Positions 42,135 through 53,800 of a stretch of DNA of 64,000 bases are shown piece after piece; position 1 is the first letter of the stretch, and each line of letters opens with the position of its first letter. Origin of the DNA: a gamma proteobacterium HdN1 (GTDB lineage: Bacteria; Pseudomonadota; Gammaproteobacteria; Pseudomonadales; Ketobacteraceae); assembly GCA_000198515.1 (NCBI GenBank), contig FP929140.1, positions 1,834,527 to 1,898,526 of the forward strand. The letters are read 5' to 3'. The notes under the pieces are model-generated. The model was not told the origin of the DNA, did not search any database, and was given only the letters and a program-made list of their open reading frames with translations. Position numbers and translations under genes: made by a program.

Positions 42135-45100
42135 ATGTCACGCCTTGTGATGAATGCAGTAGATCTCTCTCAAATGAATACGCTGGTTGGATTGCTAGAG
42201 GCTCGCGCCGCTGCGCATCCAGATAAGCTCGCCTACACCTTTTTACCGGATGGCGAAGAAGCCGGTGTTGACATTACCTACGGTGAGTTGGCGACACGTG
42301 CGCGTGCCGTGGCGGCAACCCTGCTAACCAAGGGTGCGGCCGGAGATCGGGCGTTAATGCTGTTTCCATCCAGCCTTGAGTTCGTCGTGGGCTTTTTCGG
42401 ATGCCTGTACGCAGGAATCGCGGCGGTGCCTGCCTATCCGCCACGTCGAAATCAAAACCTTGGCCGTCTGCAATCCATTATTGACGACTGCGAACCGTCA
42501 ATCGTGATGACCACCAGCAAGGTAATGACCGTTGCCGCACCGATATTTGAAGAAACCCCTGGGCTTTCTCATTTGCAGTGGGCTTGCGTGGATGAAATTT
42601 CGAACGAGGCGGCGGCGACGTGGAGCGCACCGGCAATTTCGGCCGCAACGATTGCGTTTTTGCAGTACACCTCAGGTTCCACCGGCAATCCTAAAGGCGT
42701 AATGGTCAGCCATGGCAACTTACTGGCGAACGAGGCGATGATCACTACGGCGTTCGAAAGCCAAGAGAACGATCTGGTTGTGAGCTGGTTGCCGCTGTTC
42801 CACGACATGGGGTTGATTGGCACTACCTTGCAGCCGTTATACATTGGATCGAGAGCGGTATTTATGTCGCCTGCTTCGTTCCTGCAGAAACCGGTTCGCT
42901 GGTTGCAGGCGGTGTCCGACTATAAAGGCACCGGAATTTGCGCGCCAAACTTTGCCTACGAGCTCTGTGCGCGGCAAATCACGCCCGAGCAGCGGGCCAC
43001 GTTAGACCTTTCTACACTTCGCGTTGCGCTTTCTGGCGCAGAAGTGGTGCGCCCAGAAACCATTGATTTGTTCTGCGATACCTTTGCAGAATGCGGCTTC
43101 AAACGCAGCTCTTTCTTGCCTACTTTTGGCCTTGCAGAAGCAACGTTATTTGTTGCTGGCGCCTGCAAAGAGACGCGCCCCCTGTTCAAGCGCGTACTGG
43201 CAGATGATTTGTCGCAAAATCGCGTAGTGCTCGCGAATGCAGATGCGGGCGAAAAAACGCTGACCCTCGTATCCAACGGGAAATCAACCCTCGATGGCCG
43301 CGTTGCAATCGTAGACCCCAATACTTTTGCGGTTTTGCCCGCAGGAGAAGTGGGTGAGATCTGGGCCGCTGGGCCCCACATTGCACAGGGCTATTGGAAG
43401 CGCGAGGAGGCCACTAAAGAAACCTTTGCTGGTTATACCGCCGATGGTGATGGCCCCTTCATGCGTACCGGCGATTTGGGCTGCATGTTAGATGGTGAGC
43501 TTTATATCACAGGGCGCCAAAAAGAAGTCATCATTATTCGCGGCCGTAATCACTATCCGCAAGACATTGAGTACACCGTCCAGCAGAGCCACGTGGCGCT
43601 GCGCGGCGACGCAGGCGCGGCGTTTACCGTTGAAATCAACGGCGAGGAGCGCCTCGTTGTGGTGCAAGAAGTTGAGCGTAAGTACCGCCTGACTCTGAAT
43701 ACCGAAGTGGTGGCGGCAGCGGTTCGCCAAGCAGTGGCGGAAACGCATGAATTACAGGTTCATACCGTCGTCTTTATCCGCCCTGGCAGCATATTGAAAA
43801 CCTCGTCGGGCAAAATCCAGCGTGGCGCAAATCGCAAAGCGTTTCTAGAAAACGCGCTCGAAGTAATTTCGGTAAGCGCACCGCAGGAGCAGAGCGAATC
43901 CAGCAAAAACGCCATTGAAGACGCGCTCAAGCTGGAGAAACAGCAGTGGTTGCAATTGCCCGCAGAGGAACAAGAGCCACGGCTGGTGTTGTATCTAAAG
44001 GCGATGATTGCACGCGAGATCAGCGAGTCGCTGGAAAAAATCAAAGACGACCGCAGCCTGATGGCGCTCGGCATCGACTCTTTGCAGATCACTCAACTTT
44101 TCACGCGGCTGCGCGATAAATTCGAAATCGACCTAGAGCTTCCTGCGCTATTTGAAGCAGAAGATTTTGTGGCGCTCGCACGCACCATCGCCAACGCCTT
44201 GCGCGGTGAGCGAAGGGCGCAATTGCCACCGCTAGAGCGCGTGGATCGTGAGACGTGGATGCCGCTGTCGTTTTCTCAAAAACGCATGTGGTTTTTGGAC
44301 AAGCTGCGTGAGAACAACATTGCCTACAACCTGCCTTTTGCGCTAAAAACTCAAGGTGCACTTGATATTCAGGCGGCCGAAAAAGCCTTTGAATCCATGG
44401 TCACCCGTCACGAGGTGCTGCGTACCCGCTACATTCAGAAGGACGGCTATGCGTGGCAGGTAATCGAACCACCTTCCGCGTGGAAATTTGAAACGATCGA
44501 CCTTTCCTACCTGAAAGAACCTGCCTTGGGTAAGGCGATTCAAGATCACGTTTACCGTGAGGCGCGCAAGCCTTTTAATCTTGAAAAAGGTCCAGTAATT
44601 CGCACGCAATTATTGCGCCTACCGGATCTGGTATTGGAAGGCCACGAAAATTCGCGCGCCGGTGAGCAAAATCTGCTGCTTATTACCATGCACCACATTG
44701 CAGCCGACGGGTTTTCGCTAAAAGTCATTACCGACGAGATTTCGCGCGCATACGAGGCCGAACTCAACGACACGCCACTTGCGCTTCCTGATTTGCCGAT
44801 CCAGTACGCGGATTTTGCACATTGGCAGAAGCATTTGTTTGAAAGTGGTTTGCTCGACAAGCAATTGCACTACTGGACGGAAAAACTCAGCGGCGTTCCT
44901 GTGCTTGATTTTCCTACCGATCGCCCTCGGCCGCCGGAGCAAAGCTTTGCAGGTGCAAACCACTATTTCACCATTGATAAGGACCGCACTGCGAAGTTGC
45001 GGCAGCTAAGTCGTTCACAGGGTGTAACCTTGTACATGACTCTGCTTTCAGGCTTTAAGACATTGCTGCACTTGTACACCAACAGTGCTGACATTTGCGT

Positions 45101-48100
45101 GGGTACACCGATTGCCAACCGTACTACGCCAGAACTGGAAAAGCTGATTGGCTTTTTCGTCAACACCCTTGGCCTGCGAACCGATTTTTCCGGCAATCCA
45201 AGCTTCACCGAGCTGATGTCTCGCGTTAGAAAGACTACGCAAGAAGCCTTCGCCAATCAGGATATGCCTTTTGAACGCGTCGTCGAGAATCTTGGAATCG
45301 CGCGCGATTTGAGCTATTCGCCGGTATTTCAGGTGATGTTCGTGTTGCAAAACTCCACGATTAACGAGGAGTTCAACCTTGCTGGCGTGAATGTTGAAGA
45401 GTTGCACACCGCGCCCGGCACTGCCAAATTTGATATTACGCTGGAACTCAGCGAACAATCCGGCGTTCTTTACGGCGATCTGGAGTATTCCACCGATCTG
45501 TTCGATGAATCCACCATGGTGCGCTTTGTTGAACACCTCAAGATTCTGTTTGATCGTGTGATTGCGGATCCTGCATTGCCGGTCGGTCAAATCAGCATTC
45601 TTTCGGATGCCGAGAAAAAGCTGATCGACACCGAATACAATAACACCGAGCTTACGCTCCCGCTGAACGACACTTTGCACGGCCTGTTTGAACGCCAGGT
45701 TCAACGCACTCCCGATGCCGAAGCATTGGTGTTTGGCCGCGAACGTCTGACCTATCAACAGGTGAACGAGCGAGCAAACCGCATTGCCAACTTCTTGCGC
45801 AGTGAAGGCGTAGGAGTTGGAAGCTTTGTTGGCGTTTGCATGCCGCGCTCTAACGAACTTGTGATCAGCATGCTGGCGATTCTCAAGGCGGGTGCGGCTT
45901 ATGTGCCCCTTGATCCGAACTATCCGGCAGAGCGCGTTGCTTACATGGTCGAAGATACCGGCGCGCCGATCGTGCTGACGCACTCGTCCTTGCTTGCAAG
46001 CCTTCCAGATTCCCATGGAAACGGCGCGATTCGCAAGCTTGCCGTCGATACGCTCAGCAGCACATTTGAGCGCTTTGAAGTCAGCACGCCTGACGTTGAA
46101 GTGGCCGCAACCCAGCTTGGCTATATTATTTATACCTCCGGCTCTACTGGGCTTCCAAAGGGCGTAATGATCAGCCATGCCAACGCAACTGCGATGGTGC
46201 ATTGGGCACATACGGTTTATTCGCCACAAGATTTACACGGCGTACTTTTCTCCACTTCGATTTGTTTCGACCTTTCCGTCTACGAAATTTTTGTAACGCT
46301 ATCGGTAGGCGGCAAGCTAATCGTTGCCGAAAACATTCTGGAATTGCCGGGGCTGGCTGCGGTTGCCGAGGTGCATTTGGTCAATACAGTGCCCTCTGCA
46401 ATTGCGACTCTGTTGCGTGCCAATCAAATTCCAGACGGTGTACGCATTATCAACCTTGCAGGGGAGGCGTTGCCTGCGAGCTTGGTAGATTCGCTCTATT
46501 CGTCCACCCGTGTCGATCGTGTGTACGATTTGTACGGCCCCTCGGAAGACACCACTTATTCGACCTATACGCTGCGCCTGCCGCAAAAGCCAGCGACCAT
46601 CGGCCGGCCAATTTCCAATACCAAAGCGTATTTGCTCAATCCGTATGGCCAGTGGGTGCCACCTGGAATTGCTGGTGAACTGTATTTGGCGGGCACTGGC
46701 GTTACGCAAGGGTATTTGAACAAGCCAGAGATGACGGCGGAAAAATTTCTGTCCAACCCATTTAGTCACGATGCGCTGTATGCGCGGATGTATCGCACGG
46801 GCGACCTTGTTCGTCATATGGGCAACGGCAATCTTGAATACCTTGGCAGGATCGACCACCAAGTGAAGGTGCGTGGTTTTCGCATCGAACTCGGAGAAAT
46901 TCAGTCTGTGATTGGCAAGGTGTCTGGCGTACGTGAAGCCCTCGTGATGACGCGCGAAGAGCGTGCGGGCGATAAAATGTTGGTTGCCTATGTCGCCACT
47001 CATCGTGAACGTGATGCGCTTGTGCCCGATATTCGCCTGCGGATTCGCGAGCGCCTACCGGAATACATGATGCCTTCTGCGTTTGTGCTGCTCGACGCGT
47101 TCCCGCTTACCCCAAACGGTAAGGTAGATCGCGCCGCACTTCCAGCACCTGCGTTGGATGAGCTGTATGCAGGCGAATACATCGCGCCGCGTAACGACAC
47201 CGAAGCGCGCATGGCGCGGATTTGGGCCAGTTTGCTCGGTTTAGAAAAAGTTGGCGTCAAGAGTAACTTCTTTGAGTTGGGCGGGCACTCGTTGCTGGCA
47301 ACGCAGTGCGTTGCGCGGATTCGTGATGAATTCGGAATCGAAGTGCCGGTAAAAGCGCTCTTCACCTCGCCTACAATTGAAGATTTGTGTCACGCGCTGG
47401 AAGCGGGTGAGCGTGTGAACGAGCTGACTCCGCCGCCGGTTCAGCGGATTGCGCGTGACGGCGATCTGCCGCTATCCTTCGCGCAGCAGCGCTTGTGGTT
47501 CTTGAATCAATTGGAAACCGGCAGTTCCGATTTCAATATCAGCACGTCCTATAACATGCCGGCTGCGCTGCGCATTGGTGGCACGATGGATGTGAAGCTG
47601 CTGCGGAAAGCATTCCAGTTTTTGATTGAACGCCACGAGTCGCTGCGTACTTCCTTCCTGATTGATGATGGCAGCGCCACTCAGGTCATTCGTGAGCCGC
47701 ATGAATGGTTTATGGATGTGCGCGATATTTCCGCTCTGGATCATGATGAGCGTGAAGCCGAGATTATTCGCTTGGCGCAGGATGAAGCGACGCGCTCCTT
47801 CGACTTGATCATGGGGCCGATTCACAAAGCGCGCAGGATTCGCTTGCTGCGCACGCGCTTGCTGCGCACGGCCGCCGACGAGCACGTTTTGCTGTTGACG
47901 ATGCACCACATCATTTCCGATGGCTGGTCATTGAACGTACTGATACGCGATGTGGGTGAGATCTACGATTCTCTGGTTCAAGGGCGCGCATCGCAACTAC
48001 CGCCATTAGAGATACAATATGCCGACTACGCGAAGTGGCAGCGGGAGTGGATGGCCGGCCCAGTGGAAGCGCACCAAATCGCCTACTGGAAGCAGCACCT

Positions 48101-50768
48101 TGCCGGTGTTCCCGTATTAGAATTACCGACTGATCGCCAACGCCCCGCAGTGATGACGTTTAACGGCGATTATGAGCCGGTGAAGTTTTCTGCGGCGCTT
48201 ACTCAGCGCTTGAACCAACTGGCACATGCGCAGGGCGCGACCCTGTTCATGACGCTGCTCGCAGGTTTCTACACCTTGCTCTACCGCTATTCTGGCCAAG
48301 AAGATATCTGCATTGGAACGCCGGTAGCCAACCGCGTGCGGCCGGAGTTTGAGCAGTTGATTGGCTGTTTCGTTAACAGCTTGGCGCTGCGCGCTCAGTT
48401 GGATGGCGAAATGAGCTTTGTCGATCTAATGATGCAGGTGCAAGAACTCACGCTGAACGGTTACGCACATCAGGATCTACCTTTCGAAAGGTTGGTCGAT
48501 GCGCTGGGCGTTGCGCGCAATCGCAGCCACTCACCGCTGTTCCAAGTGATGTTTACTTTACAGAACGCATCCAACGTTCAGAAGCTCTCGCTTCCCGGCC
48601 TTGATCTGGAATTGCTGCCTTCTGTAGTAAAAACGGCGAAGTTCGATCTAACGCTTAACCTGACCGAAACCGCAAACGGTCTAGAGGGCATGATCGAATA
48701 CAATACCGATCTCTTTGATCGTGAGACCGTGCATCGCTTGGTGAACCATTTTGAAATGCTGCTGGGCGCTGCCGTAGAACATCCACAGCAGACCTTGGCT
48801 GGCTTGCCCATGCTCACCGAAGCGGAGCGCGCCTGTCAGTTGACGTTATGGAATCATCAGGAGCCTGAATTCGCCTTTACCGATACACTGCACCAACGTT
48901 TCGAAGCACAGGTACAAAGAACACCCGAGCGCGTAGCGATCCGGTTTGAAGATCAGAGCGTTACTTATCGCGAACTCAACGCACGCGCCAACCGCTTGGC
49001 TCACCTATTGCGCGCACGAGGCGTGAAAGCAAACGCTTTGGTCGGTGTGTCGATGGATCGCTGCCCAGATATGCTGGTCGCGATTCTCGGCGTATTGAAA
49101 GCCGGTGGCGCGTATGTGCCGGTCGATCCTTTCAACCCGGAAGATCGTATCCGCTTTATTCTGGAAGACGCTGCCGTACAACTGCTTGTGACGCAGCAAG
49201 CGGTAGAGGAACGCATCCCCGCTGGGCGTTATGAACGCCTCGTACTGGAAGCGTTAGCGAACGATCTTGCTGCGCAACCGGATCATGATCCTGCGAGTAT
49301 TTCCGGGCCAGATGATCGCGCTTATGTGATTTATACGTCCGGTACTACCGGCAAACCGAAGGGTGTATTGATCCCCCATAGCAACGTGATCCGTTTGTTT
49401 ACGGCGACCGATCCTTGGTTTGGGTTTAACGAGCGCGATGTGTGGACGCTGTTCCATTCCTTTGCGTTTGACTTTACGGTTTGGGAAATCTGGGGCGCGT
49501 TGCACTTTGGCGGTAAATTAGTGGTTGTGCCGCAACAGTTGGCAAAATCACCTGATGAGTTTTATGAGTTGCTCTGCACTGAAGGCGTTACAGTGCTAAA
49601 CCAAACGCCATCGGCATTTACGCAGTTGATTCGTGTGGATGAACGTCTTTACAATGCCGACCCTGCCGCCATCAAGCGCCTGAAGCTGCGCTACGTGGTA
49701 TTCGGTGGTGAGGCGTTGGACTTCCCAGCGCTACAGTCGTGGATTGGCCGTCACGGGCTGGATCAGCCGCAGCTGATCAATATGTACGGGATTACCGAGA
49801 CAACCGTTCACGTGACCTACCACAGGATTACGCCAGAAGACATGGAACAGCGCGCAAGCCTTATCGGCCGCCCGATTCCAGATCTTGATGTGTATGTGCT
49901 AGACACGCATCGCCAGCTTGTGCCAGTGGGTGTGCCCGGTGAGATGTACGTGGGCGGCCAGGGCCTGTCGCATGGTTATTTGAATCGACCAGAGCTTACC
50001 GACGATCGCTTTGTTGAGAATCCTTTTGGAACGCGCCTTGCGCGCAAAGGGCATTTGTACGAGCGTTTGTACCGTACCGGCGATCTTGCGCGCTTTTTGC
50101 CAGATGGCACGCTCGAATACCTCGGGCGCGCGGATGATCAAGTGAAGATTCGCGGCTATCGTATTGAGTTGGGCGAAATCGTTGCAACGATCAACCAATA
50201 TCCAGGCGTTTCCGAGTCCGTAGTGTTGGTGCGCGAGGACGTTCCGGGCGATAAGCGCTTGATTGCGTGGCTGGTTGCCGGTGAAACGCTGGATACTCAG
50301 GTGCTTCGTGCCGCTCTGCGCAAGCAGTTGCCGGAATATATGGTGCCATCGGCGTATGTGTTGCTTGCTGCAATGCCACTGAACCACAACGGTAAGATCA
50401 ACAAAGGTGCTTTACCCGCTCCTGAAGGGGTTGCCGTAAGCGATCGTGAGTTCGTAGCGCCGCGTAATGAAACCGAAGAAATACTGGTGGAAATCTGGAA
50501 AGACGTACTGAAGCTTGAAACTTTGAGCGTCAAGGATAACTTCTTTGACATTGGCGGCCACTCGCTCTTAGCAACCCAAGTGATTTCGCGCGTTCGCGAA
50601 CGCTTTGAGATCGACATTGCGCTAAGCTCACTCTTCGAAGAACCCACCATTGAGAACCTTGCCTTGCAGCTTTTGCAGGCAGAACTGGAAAACAGTGATG
50701 ATAGCGATATGGCTGATTTATTGGCTGAAATAGAAGGCATGTCGGATGAGGATCTGAAAAACCTCTAA
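42135..50768 (+). CDS. NRPS1: fatty-acyl-AMP ligase / two-module peptide synthetase
   Basis: This 2877-residue enzyme starts a lipopeptide. Domains by residue: FAAL 1-590 (activates a fatty acid; G-K-I-Q-R at the end), ACP near 647 (L-G-I-D-S-L), C 709-1160 (H-H-I-A-A-D-G), A1 1174-1668, PCP near 1712 (G-G-H-S-L), C 1778-2240 (H-H-I-I-S-D-G), A2 2246-2755, PCP near 2805 and an acidic docking tail. Pocket residues read by eye give DLYNNALTYK for A1 (Ala-like code) and DFWNVGMVHK for A2 (close to the Thr code DFWNIGMVHK). A 15-bp duplication lies in the second C domain. The specificities are predictions. Confidence 0.93.
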   Translation: MSRLVMNAVDLSQMNTLVGLLEARAAAHPDKLAYTFLPDGEEAGVDITYGELATRARAVAATLLTKGAAGDRALMLFPSSLEFVVGFFGCLYAGIAAVPAYPPRRNQNLGRLQSIIDDCEPSIVMTTSKVMTVAAPIFEETPGLSHLQWACVDEISNEAAATWSAPAISAATIAFLQYTSGSTGNPKGVMVSHGNLLANEAMITTAFESQENDLVVSWLPLFHDMGLIGTTLQPLYIGSRAVFMSPASFLQKPVRWLQAVSDYKGTGICAPNFAYELCARQITPEQRATLDLSTLRVALSGAEVVRPETIDLFCDTFAECGFKRSSFLPTFGLAEATLFVAGACKETRPLFKRVLADDLSQNRVVLANADAGEKTLTLVSNGKSTLDGRVAIVDPNTFAVLPAGEVGEIWAAGPHIAQGYWKREEATKETFAGYTADGDGPFMRTGDLGCMLDGELYITGRQKEVIIIRGRNHYPQDIEYTVQQSHVALRGDAGAAFTVEINGEERLVVVQEVERKYRLTLNTEVVAAAVRQAVAETHELQVHTVVFIRPGSILKTSSGKIQRGANRKAFLENALEVISVSAPQEQSESSKNAIEDALKLEKQQWLQLPAEEQEPRLVLYLKAMIAREISESLEKIKDDRSLMALGIDSLQITQLFTRLRDKFEIDLELPALFEAEDFVALARTIANALRGERRAQLPPLERVDRETWMPLSFSQKRMWFLDKLRENNIAYNLPFALKTQGALDIQAAEKAFESMVTRHEVLRTRYIQKDGYAWQVIEPPSAWKFETIDLSYLKEPALGKAIQDHVYREARKPFNLEKGPVIRTQLLRLPDLVLEGHENSRAGEQNLLLITMHHIAADGFSLKVITDEISRAYEAELNDTPLALPDLPIQYADFAHWQKHLFESGLLDKQLHYWTEKLSGVPVLDFPTDRPRPPEQSFAGANHYFTIDKDRTAKLRQLSRSQGVTLYMTLLSGFKTLLHLYTNSADICVGTPIANRTTPELEKLIGFFVNTLGLRTDFSGNPSFTELMSRVRKTTQEAFANQDMPFERVVENLGIARDLSYSPVFQVMFVLQNSTINEEFNLAGVNVEELHTAPGTAKFDITLELSEQSGVLYGDLEYSTDLFDESTMVRFVEHLKILFDRVIADPALPVGQISILSDAEKKLIDTEYNNTELTLPLNDTLHGLFERQVQRTPDAEALVFGRERLTYQQVNERANRIANFLRSEGVGVGSFVGVCMPRSNELVISMLAILKAGAAYVPLDPNYPAERVAYMVEDTGAPIVLTHSSLLASLPDSHGNGAIRKLAVDTLSSTFERFEVSTPDVEVAATQLGYIIYTSGSTGLPKGVMISHANATAMVHWAHTVYSPQDLHGVLFSTSICFDLSVYEIFVTLSVGGKLIVAENILELPGLAAVAEVHLVNTVPSAIATLLRANQIPDGVRIINLAGEALPASLVDSLYSSTRVDRVYDLYGPSEDTTYSTYTLRLPQKPATIGRPISNTKAYLLNPYGQWVPPGIAGELYLAGTGVTQGYLNKPEMTAEKFLSNPFSHDALYARMYRTGDLVRHMGNGNLEYLGRIDHQVKVRGFRIELGEIQSVIGKVSGVREALVMTREERAGDKMLVAYVATHRERDALVPDIRLRIRERLPEYMMPSAFVLLDAFPLTPNGKVDRAALPAPALDELYAGEYIAPRNDTEARMARIWASLLGLEKVGVKSNFFELGGHSLLATQCVARIRDEFGIEVPVKALFTSPTIEDLCHALEAGERVNELTPPPVQRIARDGDLPLSFAQQRLWFLNQLETGSSDFNISTSYNMPAALRIGGTMDVKLLRKAFQFLIERHESLRTSFLIDDGSATQVIREPHEWFMDVRDISALDHDEREAEIIRLAQDEATRSFDLIMGPIHKARRIRLLRTRLLRTAADEHVLLLTMHHIISDGWSLNVLIRDVGEIYDSLVQGRASQLPPLEIQYADYAKWQREWMAGPVEAHQIAYWKQHLAGVPVLELPTDRQRPAVMTFNGDYEPVKFSAALTQRLNQLAHAQGATLFMTLLAGFYTLLYRYSGQEDICIGTPVANRVRPEFEQLIGCFVNSLALRAQLDGEMSFVDLMMQVQELTLNGYAHQDLPFERLVDALGVARNRSHSPLFQVMFTLQNASNVQKLSLPGLDLELLPSVVKTAKFDLTLNLTETANGLEGMIEYNTDLFDRETVHRLVNHFEMLLGAAVEHPQQTLAGLPMLTEAERACQLTLWNHQEPEFAFTDTLHQRFEAQVQRTPERVAIRFEDQSVTYRELNARANRLAHLLRARGVKANALVGVSMDRCPDMLVAILGVLKAGGAYVPVDPFNPEDRIRFILEDAAVQLLVTQQAVEERIPAGRYERLVLEALANDLAAQPDHDPASISGPDDRAYVIYTSGTTGKPKGVLIPHSNVIRLFTATDPWFGFNERDVWTLFHSFAFDFTVWEIWGALHFGGKLVVVPQQLAKSPDEFYELLCTEGVTVLNQTPSAFTQLIRVDERLYNADPAAIKRLKLRYVVFGGEALDFPALQSWIGRHGLDQPQLINMYGITETTVHVTYHRITPEDMEQRASLIGRPIPDLDVYVLDTHRQLVPVGVPGEMYVGGQGLSHGYLNRPELTDDRFVENPFGTRLARKGHLYERLYRTGDLARFLPDGTLEYLGRADDQVKIRGYRIELGEIVATINQYPGVSESVVLVREDVPGDKRLIAWLVAGETLDTQVLRAALRKQLPEYMVPSAYVLLAAMPLNHNGKINKGALPAPEGVAVSDREFVAPRNETEEILVEIWKDVLKLETLSVKDNFFDIGGHSLLATQVISRVRERFEIDIALSSLFEEPTIENLALQLLQAELENSDDSDMADLLAEIEGMSDEDLKNL

Positions 50769-50776
50769 CCCGACAG

Positions 50777-50798
50777 GCCCCCGGAAACGGGGGCTTTT
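50777..50798 (+). terminator. Terminator-like hairpin between NRPS1 and NRPS2
   Basis: GCCCCCG-gaaa-CGGGGGC (50777-50794) has a 7-bp stem and a GNRA tetraloop, followed by TTTT. It starts 9 bp after the NRPS1 stop and lies 28 bp before the NRPS2 start. It could be a partial terminator or a processing/stability element inside the operon. Confidence 0.75.
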
Positions 50799-50822
50799 GC
50801 CGTTTCAGAACCCTAGAAATCC

Positions 50823-53800
50823 GTGCTATCAGAACAAGAAAAACAGGCTACCCGTTACATGAACGACAAGCAGTTATTGAAAAGATTGGCGAGCCTCTCA
50901 CCGGAACAACGTGAGACTCTTCTCAAACAGTTGCAAAAGAAAAAGGCGCAGGCCCCGCAGACCCGTCGTGAAGGCGTTCGTGCCTACCCGCGCGGCGAGC
51001 ACCCTTTGCCGCTTTCGTATGCGCAGCAACGCTTGTGGTTTCTAGATCAGTTTGAATCCGGAGAAGGCAGCACCTATAACATTTCGGCTGCGCTGCGCCT
51101 TACTGGCGAACTCGACGTCGAAGCCCTTCGGATGGCGTTTGAAGAAATTGTCAACCGGCACGAAGCGCTTCGTACGACGTTTGTTGCGGATGATGGCCAA
51201 GGTCGCCAAGTAATCGGCGCGTTACAGCGCTGGGAATTGCTGACGATCAGCCTTGAGCCACTCTCCGTTGCCGAACAGGAAGAGGTGATCGCACGTCGTT
51301 TTCGTGGGGATTCTCAAACCGCGTTTGATCTGATCAACGGCCCGCTGCTACGCACCCGCCTAATTCGTTTGGCGCGTGATCGCCACGTTTTAATTGTCAC
51401 TATGCACCACATCGTGTCGGATGGCTGGTCGATGGGTGTATTGATTCGTGAAGTAGCAACGCTTTATTCCGCATTCCGAAGTGACCAAACCTCGCCTCTG
51501 GCGCCCCTAAAAATTCAGTATGCAGACTATGCGCAATGGCAGCGTGAATGGCTTGCTGGGGAACGCTTGGATCGCCAGTTAAGCTACTGGCGTACCCGTC
51601 TTGAGGGCGTTCCGATTCTGGAACTGCCAACGGATTTTCCGCGCTCTCCTGTTTTAACGCATGAAGGCGCAAGCGTCCTCTTTGAAATTGACGCCGTGAC
51701 CACGCAAGCCGTGCTGGAGCTTTCCCGCAAGCAAGGCGTTACGCTCTTTATGGCGCTGCTCTCTGCAATGCAAGTGTTGTTGTATCGCTACAGCGGGCAG
51801 AATGATATCTGCGTAGGCACTCCGATTGCCGGCCGCACGCGGCCAGAGTTGGAGGAGTTGATTGGCTGCTTCGTAAATACCTTGGCGATTCGCAGCGATC
51901 TCTCCGAACAGCCGAGCTTTTCATCTCTGCTGAAGCAAGTACAGCAAAACCTGACGGGCGCATACGATCATCAAGATATCCCGTTCGAGCGCTTAGTCGA
52001 TGAGTTGGGCATTCCAAGAGAATTGAGCCATACGCCGCTATTTCAAGTGATGTTTGTGTTGCAGAACGCAACCTCCACCCAAGCGCTAAACCTTCCGGGA
52101 CTTTCGATGGAAGTTCTGCCGGAAGAGTCCTATACCGCGAAATTTGATATAACGCTCGCAATGCGGGAGGAGGGCGGCAAACTCAAGGGAAGCTGGGAAT
52201 ACCGCACCACGCTGTTTTCGGAATCCACGATTCGCCGTATGCAGGCGCATTTGGTTCAAGTATTAAAGCAGGCGGCTGCAAATCCCTCAATTGCCGTCGA
52301 CGAAATTGAATTGCTCAGCGCGATCGAGCAAAAACAATTGTTGGTGGATTGGAACAGCACGAAGCGCCCCTACCCACGCGATGCGAGCCTTGGAAAGATT
52401 TTTGAATCGGTAGTCGATCGTTTTGCAGATCGTATTGCTGTGCGGGAAAGTGGATTTAATCTTACCTATCGTGAGCTGGATTCGCGCGCGAACGCGATTG
52501 CGCAAGAGCTTCTGCTGGCAGGCGTTAAACCCGGCCATCGCGTGGGCTTGTGTGCAGATCGCTGTGCTGGGCTGGTGGCTGCGGTTCTAGGGATCATTAA
52601 AGTTGGCGCTTCATACGTTCCGTTAGACCCAGCCTACCCAACGGATCGCTTGGTCTACATGCTGGAGGATGCAGCGGTCAACGTTTTGATCAGCCATTCC
52701 CACCTGCGCGATCGCTTGCCGGTAGAAAATGCACAAGTCATTGTTTTGGACTCATTCTGCGGGAGCAAAACAGAGGAGTCCAGCGTTTGGGGCAAACGTC
52801 CTGAAGTGGAAGTTTCCGCGACTGCGCCTGCATATGTGATGTACACCTCAGGTTCCACCGGCAAGCCCAAAGGGATTGAGGTGGTGCATCGCAATATCTT
52901 GCGTTTAGCGCTGAATACCGATTTTATGCAGCTTGATGAGCATGTGGTGTTCCTGCAATATGCGCCGATCTCTTTCGACGCAGCAACGCTTGAGCTGTGG
53001 GGCCCGCTCCTGAATGGTGGCAGTGTAGCAATTGCACCCCCAGGGCAGCTCGATCCTGAAGGCTTGGGCGCTTTTATGCGCGATACGGGCACCAATGCCG
53101 CATGGTTAACCGCAGCGTTATTCCACTTTTTTGTGCAATTTCACCTAGAGGAGCTGCGTACCCTGAAGCAGCTCCTTGCGGGTGGTGACGTGTTATCGCC
53201 AGCACTTGTACGCAAAGCGCTGACGGGGATTCCCGGCCTTGTTTTGATTAATGGCTACGGGCCCACTGAAAACACGACCTTTACTTGCTGCTATCCAATG
53301 CGCAGCATCGGTGACGTGCGCAATACCGTGCCCATTGGGCGGCCGATCGCAAATACGCGTGTTTACGTTCTGGACGCGAACCGACGTCCTGTACCAAGGG
53401 GCGTACCGGGTGAGCTCTACACCTCTGGTGATGGTGTGGCGAATGGTTATCTGAACAGGGATGAGCTCAGTCGCGAGGTGTTTTTGCCGAACCCGTTCGA
53501 CGCGGGCGGTGATCCGGTGATGTATAAAACCGGGGATTTGGTTCGCTATTATGATGATGGCAACCTTGAATATCTGGGCCGTATCGACCAGTTGGTAAAA
53601 ATTCGCGGTTTCCGGATTGAATTGGGTGAAATCGAGCAAGCGATTGCTGCGATTAATACAATTGAGCAAGTGGCCGTCATTGCGCGGGAAGACACCCCAG
53701 GCGTTAAAAAGCTGGTCGCCTATGTTGTGCCCGTTCGCGGTCAAATCCCTACGAGCCACGAGTTACGTTCGGAGCTTAAACAAAGGCTTCCCGAATACAT

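Noticed and set aside
45048-46229. 393-codon open frame on the minus strand inside NRPS1
   Set aside because: It lies wholly antisense to the C and A1 domains, has no recognisable family, and its composition is explained by the codon pattern of the sense gene.
46317-47003. 228-codon minus-strand open frame inside NRPS1
   Set aside because: Antisense to the A1 domain; similar shadow frames recur opposite every adenylation domain (for example 49899-50387 and 53193-53759).
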